Assembly: GCA_016748015.1 (NCBI GenBank)
Contig: JAAOMT010000061.1
Span: 248,001-312,000, forward strand
Source of the DNA: Geosiphon pyriformis
Lineage: Eukaryota > Glomeromycota > Glomeromycetes > Archaeosporales > Geosiphonaceae
Length of the DNA stretch: 64,000 nucleotides
Reading direction: 5' to 3'
In this document: positions 35,453 to 48,900 of the stretch, one piece after another
How the letters are laid out: each line of letters opens with the position of its first letter
Numbering within the stretch: position 1 is the first letter of the stretch
Notes under the pieces: model-generated
What the model was told of the DNA's origin: nothing
Databases searched by the model: none
What the model saw: the letters and a program-made list of their open reading frames with translations, nothing else
Program-made: the position numbers and the translations under genes

Positions 35453-37175
35453 ACTTAATAAAAAAAATTAAGTTTATTTAATTTTATTAATTATAAAATA
35501 CAAATTAATTGTTTATTAAAATATATTTTAGAATAAAAATTATTGTTTTAAGTTTAATTAATTTTAATAATATTATTTTATTTATTTTAAGTTTAATTTT
35601 TTATAAATATTGTAAAATATGCAATAATTTTTGTAATTATATTGTTTTTATTCGAATTTTTAATTAATTTGTTAATATAAACAGTAATTTATTAAATATA
35701 CAAGATTTTAATTGTTTTATATTTTAAAATTAATAGTACTATTAAAATTTTTATGTATATAATTTTAAAATAATTTAAAACAACAATAAATAAAATATTT
35801 AACAAAATATATTTAATAACAATAAATGTGTATTAATTAAATATTTTATTATTAAATTTTGATTTTTTTGATTTTTTAAACATATTTATTTTGCTTATTA
35901 AATTAATTAATTAAAATTATTTCGAATTTTTTAAATATCTATTATAAAACAATATTTGTTTTTAAAATATTTAACAATATTGTTAATGTTTAAAAAAAAT
36001 AAACACAATCTATATATATCAAAACTAATACTAAAACTTTTATCTAAACTTAACAGTTTAATAACACTATCAAAAAACAGAAATAGTAAACCAAAAACAT
36101 CAAAAATTAAAAAACTATTATATTAAATCAGACTATTTTTCTTTAATAAAGCTTTGTATTTAGTACAGACCAATAAAATTTCATTATAATAAGTTATATT
36201 AAAACCATGCACAAAATCTATAAGTTTGTTAACAAAAATTTTAGTATTACTAAATACAGTAAAAATTTTTAAATACTAATTCTTAAACACAAAGTTTTTA
36301 ATCAAACAAGTATAAAATATACTGTTTAAATTACATATTAAAAGCAATTAAAAAACATAAAACTTAGATTAACTAAGATTAAATATTAATTTTCATAATT
36401 TAACATAAAAATTTAGTAAATATTAATAAGTAACAGAGTCTATTATATAAGTAAAAAAATAATTCAATAAATTAATTTTATTATAATATAAACACAAAAT
36501 ATTCAAACAGTTTTGATTAAAAAATACTTATAAATAATTACAAACAAATAATAATATAATACTTTTATAAAATAAATATGTAAACTTATAGTTTTATTAT
36601 TTATAAATTCAATAATTATGTAAAAATTAAAGTATTAAATCAAAAAAAATTAAGACCAGTTAATATTTTTTAATACAAACTTATTTACAACAATAATACT
36701 AAGATCTGTTTCTTATTATACATAATAAATAAATTAAAAAACATAATAAACAAAATAATAAATATTGCTAAAAATAATCTTATTAGTTTTAATATAATAT
36801 TTACTAATATATACAAAAAGTATTCAATTCAAAAATACAATAACATAAACCAATATATTAGTTTTTTTTCTATCAGATCAAAGTGTTTTTTAATTTTAAA
36901 TCAAACTATTTGAAAACTTTTATTATTAACAAATTTTACAATATAATATTTTTTTAATTGATATTAATTATAAAAATTAAGACATATTAATTTTAATTTA
37001 AATAAGCATATATTAAATACTATTTAATTATTAGAAAAAATAATCAAGTTATTAAAAACAAAAACACATTTTAATATTAATATTAATACAATAATCTGAA
37101 ATTTAGCAAATATTAACAAAAATAAACCAACAATTTTTTTTTTATTAAGTTATTAATAAGTAAAGCCCAACTGCT
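35453..37175. other. AT-rich desert, no gene
   Basis: Almost pure A/T to about 36,000. From 36,000 to 37,175 the plus strand is A/C-rich like a minus-strand LINE, and pieces (for example aaaccatgcacaaaatct near 36,205) resemble 3,390-3,400, so a very old LINE piece is likely. No readable motif. Confidence 0.45.
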
Positions 37176-40100
37176 ATTTAGTACATAGAATTAAACTAAG
37201 TGGTTTAAATTAAATATGACTTATGTGCTTTCTATATATAGCTAGTTATTTAAATCAGACAAAACAACACTATATATTTATATAAATTTTTATATTACAA
37301 ACCAAAAAAAAACAAATACAGTTTGTATCTACCAAAACTAACAGCAAATACTTTAATTAACTCTAAAGGATAGATCATATTATCTGACAAACCAACTACT
37401 AAGCCAACAATTAAACCAGACTTTATTTTTTTATTATCTACCAAACCTATTTTCTTTATATTTGCTTTAAATTTTGATTTAACAAACCAAATTTTTAAGC
37501 AATAAGATTTTATTAACTGCTTTATAAAAGCAATTACAGTATCTAAAGCTTTTTTTTTGTTATTAAAAGGCATTACAGCTTTCAAATACCATTTTTTTAG
37601 CACAAATTTTTTACAAATTAAAGCATATAAATTTATATTGCCCAAATATTTAAAGAGAGTTCTTAGCATAGTAGAAGAAAAAATACAAGTGCTTACTAAA
37701 AAATCTTAGATGTTAAAGAATTCAAACAAAATTTTTTTATAAGCAATAATATTTTTAAAACAAGTAAAAACATGATCCAAAAATTCAACTTTTTTATACA
37801 ACAGACAAAATACTCTAAAGTATTTTTTATTATATAGTTTTTTTTTGACTGCTATAGAGAAACACTTATAAACAGTATTTATTAAATATGTATGCAAATT
37901 GGCAAACTTCTTACTTATAAAACCGAAAAGCATATGCAAATTAAGATGCTATATTTTAACAGTAAACATCTAATCTATTTTTTAAATCAAATTATCTGAG
38001 ACCATATTATGATCAGAACTATTTTTTTAATAAGCACAATATATAAATTTATATATATTACAAATGAAATAAAAAATATTACCAGAAACAGCTATATTTT
38101 TAACTACAATAAAATGTTCATAAATCTTACTTAACAGAAACAAAAAAGAAGTTACAGTTATACTTGCCATCTGATTTGCTTTAATATTGCTTAAAACACT
38201 TGAATAGTCTTTAATTTTAATCTACTTGATTATAAAATTTTTGTTTTTTATCAAATTAATAATATGTTTTCTTTTTATCCAACATTGATTACAAAAATTT
38301 AGTGTGTTAAATCCAGTTTTAGATATACATATATTAATAACAACTTGGCTATTCAGATGCAAAGCCATTGTGTAAAAAAACACAACACACTTTAAAAACA
38401 AAGCAACAGCTTGTAATTTGGCCATTGTAAATAACAAAAGACCATGTATTTTAATATTAACTCTCATATTTAATACTAAAAAATATGCTACAGCCATACA
38501 AGCTATCTTTTCAGAACCCAAATTTTTTAATAATCTATCAATGTATATTTCAATGACATCTGTTCAAACCTTATATAAATATTTATAGATATTAGAAAAC
38601 TTATTGGATTTTAAAATGCTTAATCTGTTTGATCTATTAGTATAATTACAATCAACTATTAAAAAGCTTTATTACAAAAAAAACTTTGAAGCTAACTTTA
38701 ACCAAAATAACACAAAGCTCTTAAGATTTAATTTTTTCTAATAATAAAATGTTTTTCAATTATATTATTAATAAAGCATCAACATACAGCTCCAAAATTA
38801 AAACAGAAAATTTATTTTTAAACAGCAGTTTAATAAACAAAAACCAGCCAACAATTTCAAAAATTCTGTATATATGTCTTATTAGCACAATGTTTATAAT
38901 AATTGTGATATCAGAATTCAAGTAACCAAAATCCAAATCAGAAGTAAATACATAAATACCATTAAATTTGTTGATAATTTATAAATGAATTTTTTTTTTC
39001 AATTTTATTTTAATAATTATAGAAACCAAATTATTTATATTTTTATGTCAATGAATAATATCTGTTTGCTTGGCAGGATTTTTTATATTCCTAATATTAT
39101 ATGTAACAATTTTTCAAATAAGATCAGTTATTGTTAAAAAAAAATGTATGAACTTAAACTCTTATTGTTTATCTTGGCCATTAAGTCCATAATTATAATT
39201 AATAAATTGTTTATTTTTACTTTAAACTTTGTAATAATTGACTAATCTAAATACTTTAATAACAGTTTTATTACTAATAATTATATCTGAATTTTTACTC
39301 ATTATTGTATTTATTTTTTGATTTGTAATAAAAAAATTACCAAAAATTGACATCCAAAGCTAGACTAAAAAATTATTGGTCTAAATATATTTAATTTTTT
39401 AGCCAACTTATTAACTTGCTTTCAAAAGTAACAAACTTATTATTTACTTCTAAAAAAACCAGCAAAGAAAGTTTAGTATTTAAAAATAAACCAGTACCAA
39501 AAAAGACCAAAAACACTATATAAAAAGTGAAATCATTAGCAATTTAAGCCCAAATCTTTCTATTAAATAAAACTGAATAAACAATTAATATTTGTTTTTT
39601 TTATATATATTTACCAAACAAATTTAATTCTAAAAATTAATCATTTTTTTATTATAACCACCTAAATTTTTATTTATTAAACATATACTAAAAACATAGT
39701 TTAAATGTTTGCATTAAGCACAACAGGCCAAAAAAAGACCAGTTCAATGCAAATTCACACTTTTGAAAATCAAAACAAAATTAATAACAGCTTTTTTTGA
39801 TGTTTTATCAGTAAAACAAATAATAACACATCTGTTATATACATAAAAACTTGAATTATGACCAATAAAACAAGTTTTCTTACCATAAAACACCAATAAA
39901 TCAGAAAAATTATAAGCAATTGTTCTAATTGGTAAAGTATAAAATAGAGTTCAATAATAATTTCTAATTACTTATATTTGTTTATTATTAATAGTTAATA
40001 CTATACACATAGAATTTTTATCTATAAGCACTAAATATTTAAACACAATCAAACCAATAATTTTAGATGATTTAAATTCAACCAGAATCTTTTGCCAAAG

Positions 40101-41095
40101 ACTAATAAGCTGTATTTTAATTAATATAATTTTATCAAACTTAGAAAAACCTGACTTTATAGTTGATTTAAAAAAATCTATTGAAATTTTTTTGATAATT
40201 ACTTCTTAATTTATATAGCTATTTATCTTTTAATATTATTATTGATCAGAATTTTCTTATAAATTGCCATTTTTTTAGCTTTTTTTAAGCTTAATTTAAA
40301 TATAAAAGATAATTTAATAATTTTTGAAAATTTTGAAAAAGTAGATGTTTTCCAAAACTATTTACACAATAAAAATTTTTTTTACAGCCATTAAATTATT
40401 ATTAGAAGTTTTTTTAAACACAACAAAAAGTTTAATATTTATGCAAAAGATTTTACAATATCAAAATTTTGTTTTTTCAAAACATATAACTTGACCAATA
40501 GCAACTGCTTAAAACCAATAAACTTAGAAGATAAAAGCATCAAAACATTATTATTATTATTCAAATTATTAAAAAAAGATGCTTTTGGTAAGTACTTTAA
40601 TACATATGTCTAAATATAAGTCTTTTTTGATATAGTTTTGTTCATATTCTTGTCATCTACAGAAATATTTAAATTTACATAACTGATTTTTTCTGCAATT
40701 GTGTTTTTTATATTTTTTATATTTAAAAAACTGTTAATACTATTTGTTATGCTATTAGCTTTGCTCTTCTAAAACATCACAAATTTAATATTAGAGCTTA
40801 TAATATCTTTCAGATTCAAAAAATCAGCAGACAAATTAACTATGTTACTATTAATTTTAGGTTTTTTTAGCTTTTTATAAGATATATTATAAGAATAAAC
40901 ACTCTTTAAATATTTATTTAGTGCTTGAATAAGTTTTCAAACCAGCCAAACCAAAACCAAAACCACTAATAGACAAGCTTACTGATTTTATTACAACAAA
41001 AAAAGATGTATTAAAAGAAATAACAAAAAAAAATAAAAATAAAAAATAAAAAAAGTTATTTTTTTAGTAACTCTATACTTTTATTATAACTTGAG
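37176..41095 (-). mobile_element. LINE with ORF1 and no RT, minus strand
   Basis: 3' end near 37,176 with family words (tatgtgctttctatatatagctagttatttaaatcag). C-terminal region at 37,669-37,295 (ends FGRYKLYLFFFGL). Zinc-binding region at 37,939-37,706 (CLLYKKVEFLDHVFTC, second Cys lost). RNase H at 38,521-38,222 (MAKLQAVALFLKCVVF, HLNSQVVI, NQCWIKRKHIINLIK). Endonuclease-like sequence follows at about 38,640-39,000, then ORF1 to about 41,000. The roughly 1.5-2 kb that should hold the RT is missing at about 38,540-38,640, so this copy suffered an internal deletion besides decay. Confidence 0.7.
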
Positions 41096-41284
41096 AATAA
41101 ATATGAGAAAAAATTTTTTAAATTAAAAAATATCTTAAATTTAAAATAACATTAATAATTAAAAGTTTTTTATTAAATATTATTTTTTTAATATATTAAT
41201 TTTTATAATAATAATATTTAAATTAACTTAAAAGTTAAATATAATAATAATATATTTTAACTATTAAATAAAATTAAAAATCAA

Positions 41285-43075
41285 AAAATAAAATAAATAT
41301 GACTTATGTTTTTTTATATATAATTAGTTATTTAAGTTAATTAAAACAATATTACAAATTTAAAATATAAAAAACATAAATATTATTACAAAAACCAAAA
41401 AAAATCAAAGCTAAAAGAATAATAAAACCAAAATTGATTAAAATATTATAATTAAAACTAAATATGTAAATATTTACAATAAAGTTATTTAACAATAAAT
41501 TACTAAATAATTAATATATTTAATATATTATTAATTAATAATTTTTAGATTTTATAAAATATTAATAATTTAATATTAGATAATCAAATATTTAATTTGT
41601 ATTAAGTAATCATATTATAAATAAAGATAAAAATACTTATAATAGCTTTTAAAACATTAATAAATATTTTAATTGTCTTTAAAAATAAATTATTTAATAC
41701 AAAATTTTTAATAATAATTATACATAAGTTTTTATTATTAATTATATTATATAATAATTAAAAAATCCAAAAATTTACAATTAAATAACCAAAAATAATT
41801 ATTTATTTATTAAAATATAGAAACAATATTTTTTTTAATAGTATAATAAAAATATACAAAAAGATATAATCTAAATTTATTAATAATTTATATTATAAAT
41901 AAATAATATTTAGATATAAAAAGTTATATAATTTTTTTTAAAAACAGTTAGTAATTGTTTATATAGTGTTTTTATAAAATATATTTAAAAAACAACAGAA
42001 GCTAAATTTATTAAATTAAAATTTATATGTTTATTTATATGTTAAAACAAATTAAAAACTTTAAATTAAAATTATAAATTAATAATTTGTTTAAAACTAC
42101 TTAGTATACTTAACTTTTTAATTAAAAAAATCAACAAAATTAAATTTAATAAAACAAATATTTAACTTATATATTTAAAGCAAGCTAATTATTAAAATAC
42201 ATAAAAACCAAATTTTAAACAGGAATATAATCTAATACTAAAACAACTGTTTGCAATTTGGCCAATATAAGTGAAAAAACAAATATAATTATGTATTTAA
42301 AAAATCAAATTATTAATTTTAAAAGCAATATAATTAAAAAAATATAAATATTGTTTTTTTAAAAAAATTAATTAATAATTTAAAACAATATTTAAAAATA
42401 TATAAAACTTAAAATACACAATATTAAATTGTTACCAACTGGCAAACTTTAACTTAAAACCAAAAACTTTATTAAAAATACTTATAATATTTTTAATATT
42501 ATTTATAATAGTTTTAAAAAAAACATTACAAAAAACAATAACAGATATTTTTATAATTTTAAGAGTAATAAAAAAGTAATTTAACAAGCTTAATTTGTAT
42601 AATAGCTTTAAAAAACTTAAAAAACAAATTTTATACAAAAAAGTTAGACATTGTTTTTAATACTTAATTTATATTAAAAATATTATATAAAATTTAAAAT
42701 ACAGTCTTAATATAAATTATTTTAATTTTAACAGTTTTATTAAACATTAAAATAAAGATTATTTATCCAAAAAATCTTAAAAATTAATAAAAATTTTTCA
42801 AATATTATTAAAATTAACAGTATTTTTAACAAACAAAAAAGAAAAAATATTTTGATTTTTGTTTAATCAGTTTAATTTTTAAGATCAAATAATTCAATAA
42901 GTTAATTAATTAAAATTATATGTAAAAATATAACTTAATTTATATTTAAAATTAACAATAATTATTCAAAATTTAATATATTAATCAATTTAATTCTATA
43001 TTAATTAAAATCAGTTTTAATAAACGTGTTGCTATTATTATTATCTAAATTAAAAAAAAAGATTATTGTTTATAG
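41285..43075 (-). mobile_element. Very old LINE piece, minus strand
   Basis: At 41,295-41,350 a decayed copy of the LINE 3' end is visible (atgacttatg..tatataattagttatttaagttaattaaaac). Upstream on the minus strand one short open piece (42,638-42,432) and the words caatttggccaatataag (about 42,252) resemble parts of the LINE C-terminal coding region. Most is A/T only. Confidence 0.45.
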
Positions 43076-43079
43076 CCAA

Positions 43080-43640
43080 ATTTAGATTAAATATTATAAT
43101 TAGTACAGCTGCTATAAAATTAATATAAATACCAAAAAAACAAATAAAATAATTTGCTTTGGTATTTTAAAAAGAAAAAAGATTTTTTTTTGGTTTTTTG
43201 GTCTTTTTAGTATTTAAGCAGATATAAAAAAAGTTGTAATAAAAAATAGCAGTTTGATTACTGATCTGTTATTAAAGATCTTAAAGCTTTTTATAATAGT
43301 AATAAATAATTTGCCAAATACTTTGCTTAAAACAAATATAAATACAGAATTTAACACCTAAAAAAATTATTTATAAAATTTTAAACAGCAAAAAAACATT
43401 TACACAAACAATAAAGTTTTATTTAATTTATTAAAGTTATTATATTAAAAAACAAAAATAATATAAAAAATATTATTATATACTTATTGGTTTACTTTAA
43501 AGAAAATATAGAAAAATTTACAATATTCGTTAAAAAAACCACCAAATTAAAAAAAAACTTGTATTTAATATCTATTAACCAATTTTTTAAATAAATTGAA
43601 TAATTTTTTAAAAATTATTATATTATATTGTTTAATAATC
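43080..43640 (+). mobile_element. Element-2-like Ty3 fragment (RNase H to integrase)
   Basis: The stretch around 43,384-43,445 (acagcaaaaaaacatttacacaaacaataaagttttatttaa) repeats 23,298-23,345 of element 2 with transitions, and a CNICQKK-like integrase zinc motif position follows. Heavily decayed, both ends unclear. Confidence 0.5.
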
Positions 43641-43927
43641 CATTATTTACAGACATAAAACTCAATTTATTTTGTAATAGATGAAGCTTATACTTTGTTT
43701 ATATGTAACTATTTATTGAGGCCAATTAAAACAATACTATTCTTTTATATATAAAGAAACCAATTCCAAATTACTCATTTTATTAACAAAATAATTCAAA
43801 TTTACTTATTTAAAGCCTGGTTATTTTAATCTTAAATTTAATATTAACGTCAAGTAGTTTTTAAAGAATAAGTATGTATTTAAATTAGTATTATTTATAA
43901 CAAAATTTTTTATTGTCTATGTTATAT

Positions 43928-44085
43928 TCAAAACTTAATTTTTAGAATCTTGTGACGAATGACTAATATTTCTTTATTTTTCGAATTAATAATAAAATCC
44001 AAATAGCGCTTGCGAAATCTTTTTTCAATATCGTTAAATCCATAATGAATATCAGGCATTTACTTAATAAAATAAATTCTTTGGC
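43928..44085 (-). pseudogene. Lysyl-tRNA synthetase exon relic
   Basis: Minus strand, from about 44,085: AKEFILLSKCL, then after a frameshift MPDIHYGFNDIEKRFRKRYL, continuing DFIINSKNKEILVIRHKIL and ending at a stop at 43,928. This matches the join between the anticodon-binding OB fold and the catalytic core of class II lysyl-tRNA synthetase (pattern FAKE..LLSPCLHMLP..HYGLKD.E.R.RKRYLDLI.N...R). That enzyme charges tRNA-Lys. Between KCL and MPD a few codons are missing. A roughly 13-nt deletion between two CCTG copies would explain the frame change; this is inference. An AG before CCAAAGAA at about 44,085 may be the old splice acceptor. Unlike its surroundings it keeps CpG (gcgcttgcgaaatc). 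I found no neighbouring exons. Confidence 0.7.
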
Positions 44086-44099
44086 TTCCACATATGTTT

Positions 44100-45250
44100 T
44101 TACAATTACAACAAAAAACTTGATTTAATTTTCATAGAAAAAGATTTAAGTTTTTATTTTTTATTAAGTTTATTTTTAGCAAAAAGCCAAAATTATTAAA
44201 GAGCCAATTGATTCAATTATAGATTTTATTAATTAAATAAGTTCTTGTAATCTAAATTTCAAAAGGATTAGTTTTAAATTAAAATTATTATTAAAACATA
44301 AAATAAGATACAATAAACTAAATAATAATTTTAGCATATAAAATTAATTAAATAATCAATTTAAAAATTTTTCATCACAATTAAAAATTTAAAACAATCT
44401 TAATAAACCAAAAAAAGTAATATTGTACTTTAATGGAAATTTTAATACTTGTAACAATACATCAAAATATGTATTTTTTAAAATATCAGTTTTAATAATT
44501 GCAAAAATGAGATTTTTTAAATTTAAAATTAAAATACCATATTTTAATAGTAATTAAAATTAGATATTTGAAAATAAAACAAGTTTGATTATGTACTTAA
44601 ACAATTATGTTATTAATTTTAAAAACTATATAGCCAAAAAAACAACCAACTTGGTTTTAAAAGTATTGTATAAAACAATTTTTTTTTTAATTTAGAGAAA
44701 AAATCTAAATACTATTTTTTATTATTAAAACTAATTCATAAACAAAAGAAATTTTAATTGACTTAAAAGTTTAATATATATAACAGAATATTATTATAAA
44801 TTAATAAACTTGAATTTGATATTAAAAACTTTATTTAAAACTTTAAATAACTTTTAATATTATTAAAATAATATTTAGAAAAAATATTATAAAAACAACA
44901 GCAGTTAAAAACAAAAACTATAAAAATTTTGCAATTTTAAAAATAAAAAAAAATCAACAATTTTAATTTTGATAATAATATTCAAAAAATTTTAGAATGT
45001 AATTTTATACAAAAAAATTTAAATAATCAGTTTAATACTAATAAAATCATATTTTTTAAATATAAGCTATTTTAATCTTAAAAAAAACATTAAGCATTAA
45101 AGTAAAGATTATAAAAAATTTTAAATACTATTAAAATTAACAGTATTTTAAAATTAGATAATATTATAGTAAAATTACATATTAAAATATTTCTTTTTTT
45201 GCTTTTACAATTAAAAATAATTAATTAAACCAATTTTTTATTAATCAATA
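44100..45250 (-). mobile_element. Old LINE piece, minus strand
   Basis: Words at 44,570-44,670 (aaaataaaacaagtttgatta..tacttaaacaattatgttattaatttta) repeat 2,868-2,960 in the LINE remnant there, in the same order and direction. No readable frame. Limits approximate. Confidence 0.5.
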
Positions 45251-47172
45251 CAACCAAATAATAATTTAAAACAAAATTAACAAATATGTTTTTTATTGTA
45301 TTTTTTAGCTATAATTATAAAAATAAAAAAGTTATAATATTTAAATTTAAATATTTTATAAATTAAATAAAAATAAAAACTGTATTTAAAATAAAATTTT
45401 TAAGTTTTTTATTTTATTTTATTATTTATATACAAACAATTTAAAAAAATTATACAAAAAATTAATTTATAAAACCAAATTTTATTTTTAGTTTTTTAAT
45501 AAATAAATAAAACTTTTTTTTTGTAATTTTATAATTATACTTAAAGCAAAGAGTAAAAAAGTTGCAATTTATATATTTTTTAAAGTAATTAATTGTATTT
45601 TTATTAGTAAAATATTTATAGTTATTAAAACTATTTTGTAATAATATTTTTTTTAAATAAAATAATAATAAAATAGCTTTTTACTAATTTTAAAGCATTT
45701 TTTGGCTTTAAATAGAAGTTTTTTTTTCAAAGTCTTATTAAAATAATATATTTAAAATAATTTTTATATAGCTATTATTATATTAAAAAATCTTAAAATT
45801 TTTAATTATAAATTAATAATTAAGTTATTGTTTTTTTCTGCTGTTTTTTTTTGTTATTTAAATAATAATAAAAACCAAAACAACAAAAAACAAATTTTTT
45901 TTAAATTAGTTATTATTTTTTTGTAATATTAAAAACTCTGTTTTTTTAGTGTCTTTAATAGTATTTTAATTATATTAAAATTAATTTTTTTTTTATAAAA
46001 AACAAAGCTTTGGTTTTTTTATTAATTTTATAACATTAATACTAATTATAATATTTAATTTTATATATTTATAAATAATAAATAATTGTCTGTTCTAAAT
46101 AATAACAATAAAAACATGTTGATTTATTTTGATTTGAATTAATTATTAATATTATTATTTAATATATTGAATTTTAACCAATTTTTGTTAATTTTAAAAG
46201 TAAAACAAATTATATTTTAATGTATAATTTATTTATTAAATTACTTAATTTCAAAGATTAATCTAACCAGAATTTTTTTTCTGTTTTTTAATAATATTTA
46301 AAAAACAATTATTAATTATTAAAAATTTTTTAAATAAATAGTTTTTATTTTAATATTTAGTGTTTTTTTTAAAATTAGTTTTTAAGACAATATTAAATTA
46401 TTTTATATAAAGTTTGTTTTAAATATTATTTAGCTAATTAAATTTATTAATTTTTTTTTATTTTTAAAATTATAAAATTTTCTGTAATTCTTGTATTTGG
46501 TTTTGTTTTTGTTGTTGTTTTTTATAATATTATTTTTCAAGTTTTTATAAATAATATTAAAAATACTATATATATTTAATAAAATTTTTAGTATTAAATT
46601 AAAGAAATATTATTATTTTTAAAAAATTTTTAAAACCAAATTGGTAATTTTTTTTATTAAATTGGTTTAAGATTAATAATTTAAGTTTTTAAATATATAA
46701 TTATATTTGTTTTATTTTTAGTTTTTTAATTTTGGTTAATAGTTATAATATATTATAATTATTTTAAATTTTTAAAAATATTTAGATATTACAATTGTTA
46801 AAATTAATATTTTAAAAAACTTTAATTGTTAATATTAATATAAATATCAAAATTTAAACTATTTGTTTTTAATTACAAAATGTTTTTATATATATATTTT
46901 AGATTGTAATTGGTTTTAAAGTTTTTAAACTTATTTTATTAACATAAAATTATATGTTAAGATTGCTGTTTTTTGTGTTTTTTTTGTTATTATTGTAATT
47001 GTTAATTTTTTTGTCATTTCTAAATTGGCATTTTTAGAATTTAAACTGGCCAAATTGGTTTTGTTTATAAAAATTTATTATTAAATTAATTTGTATTTTG
47101 TTTTTTTTTTAATTATAAAATTAATTAATGTTTTTTTTAAATGTTAAAATATTTTTTTTTTCTTTCTTTTAA
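45251..47172. other. AT-rich desert, no gene
   Basis: Nothing coding. A word near 45,543 (aaagcaaagagtaaaaaagt) recurs near 62,520 and, weaker, near 63,225, pointing to a shared decayed repeat, probably a LINE ORF1 start. The plus strand is T/G-rich from about 45,900 on, as in a plus-strand LINE. Confidence 0.4.
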
Positions 47173-48020
47173 CGAGTGAAGTCCAAATACTACCTAGAAC
47201 TATACATTATTTAAATGATCTAAACTAGGTATGAATCATGCTTTTTCTACATGTGACCAGTCACTTAGACCAGTCAGAACAACACTATGTACTTATACCA
47301 ACAGAAACTATGTCACTTATACCTGCAAAAAATAAACAAGGCTTGCCATCAATCTTACTCCGCAAACTATCCATCACAACTCCAGAATTAGAGCCAACCT
47401 CCCAACATGTTCAATGAACAGACTGGAAAACACCACAGACAAAACATCTTGAATTACTAGATATTGCAGTACCATCAGTCTTCAGAAAATGTTCACTGAC
47501 TATATAGGGCAGCTGCCAAGAAGAAAAAACAGCATCTTTAGCAAGTGCATCAGCCCGCACATTGCCTAAGATACTCGAATAACCTTTAACTTTGATCCAA
47601 TTCACATCCAAATTTTTCTGATGAATAATGTTAACAATATGGCAATGTTCAATCCAACACTGATTTTTGAAATCTGGACAAACCAACAGAGATTCAGACT
47701 TGCAAGCATCCAAAGCAGCCTGGTTGTCCGAAAACAAGTTAACTGAATGAAAAGAGGAGACACACTCAAGAGCCAAGGAGATGGTCTACAACTTTGCCAT
47801 CATAGAAAAAACCATACCAGACATACTTACATCCAAACCTGAATTAATGTCCTCAAAAAAAACAGCAGCACCAGCCTTTATATTATGAGTTCCTAAACCA
47901 CTCAGAAACCCATCCATATACACAGAAAGGCAAGCTGCATCAACAACCAACAGATTGTTACAAACAATACCAAAACCACAAGATTAACAAACATCAAATA
48001 AGGCAGAACAAAGAGATCAA
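47173..48020 (-). mobile_element. Relatively fresh LINE 3' piece with internal deletion
   Basis: The least decayed LINE piece of the window, on the minus strand. It has a clear 3' end: on the minus strand it reads gaccagtc.. reversed as ctaagtgactggtcacatgtag, ending in cactcgtt and an A/G-rich tail. RNase H runs 47,970-47,411, then jumps at about 47,330-47,400 straight to the C-terminal PCLFFAGISD. The zinc-binding and most of the C-terminal region (several hundred bp) are missing. The 5' side stops abruptly near 48,020. Confidence 0.8.
47411..47970 (-). pseudogene. LINE RNase H domain
   Basis: Minus strand: SVYMDGFLSGLG (first Asp kept), SMMAKL-stop-TISLALECVS, where the catalytic Glu is Lys and a Gln codon became TAG, then open for 121 codons (47,776-47,411) with LFSDNQAALDACKSE (Asp kept), NQCWIEHCHIVNII and VKGYSSILGNVRADALAKDA. 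The last stretch normally carries a His in GHS; here it is Tyr. So at least two active-site residues are lost by transitions. Confidence 0.8.
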
Positions 48021-48900
48021 ACCATAATTAAAATATGATATAAATAAAAATAAAAATATATTTAACATAAAAAATTCAGATTTGTTTATAAACAAAAAAT
48101 TTTTGTAAAATTAATAATGCTTTAAAAGATTTAAGCTTTTAATATTAAAATAAAACTGTTATATAATTGGTTAGTTTAAGTTTATTTTTGTAAATTTAAT
48201 GTAGTTTAGTTTAAATTAGATTTGTGTTTGATTACATATAAAAAGTATGTAAATATTATTTATTTTAGAGCCTATTTTATGGTTATATTATAATAGATAG
48301 TAATTAGATTTTACATGTTAATAATAAATAAATAAAGAAATTTATTAAACCAATTTTATCTGGTTAAAAATCATAATTAATAAAATTAAAATAAATTTTC
48401 AAAAATATAACTTTTTTCATTTTAAATTACTTTGTTTAAAATTAATTTAACATTTTATTTTATTTTTTAAATTGAAATTAGTTTATTGTTTTTAAAACAA
48501 AATATAATATTATTATAAAATACATTAAAGTTAATTAATTTTAGAAACAGCTTAATATTAAAAAATTATTATTATTATTATTATTATTATTATTTATTTA
48601 TTTACTTTGAAAATAAATTTTATTACAAAGCTTTAAAAAAAAAAGAATAAAAATTTTGTTATTATTTGCAAATCTTTAATTATTTTTAAAAAACAATTAT
48701 TTATTTATTTAAATCTTTTTATTATTTCTTTTAGTTACACTATTATTCATTTTAATTATATATTATTAATACTTTAAATTACATTATTCTTATTTTTTAT
48801 AAATTTTTTATAAAATAAAATTTCAGTGTTATTAAATAGATAAAGAATTTATAATTGTAATTATCAGCTCTCATTAAATATAAATCTATTGATAACTTTA
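48021..48900. other. AT-rich spacer with ATT repeat
   Basis: No gene. A simple (ATT)n run of about ten units lies at 48,565-48,595. This is the right edge of the repeat desert; CpG-containing, more complex sequence begins near 48,900. Confidence 0.6.
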
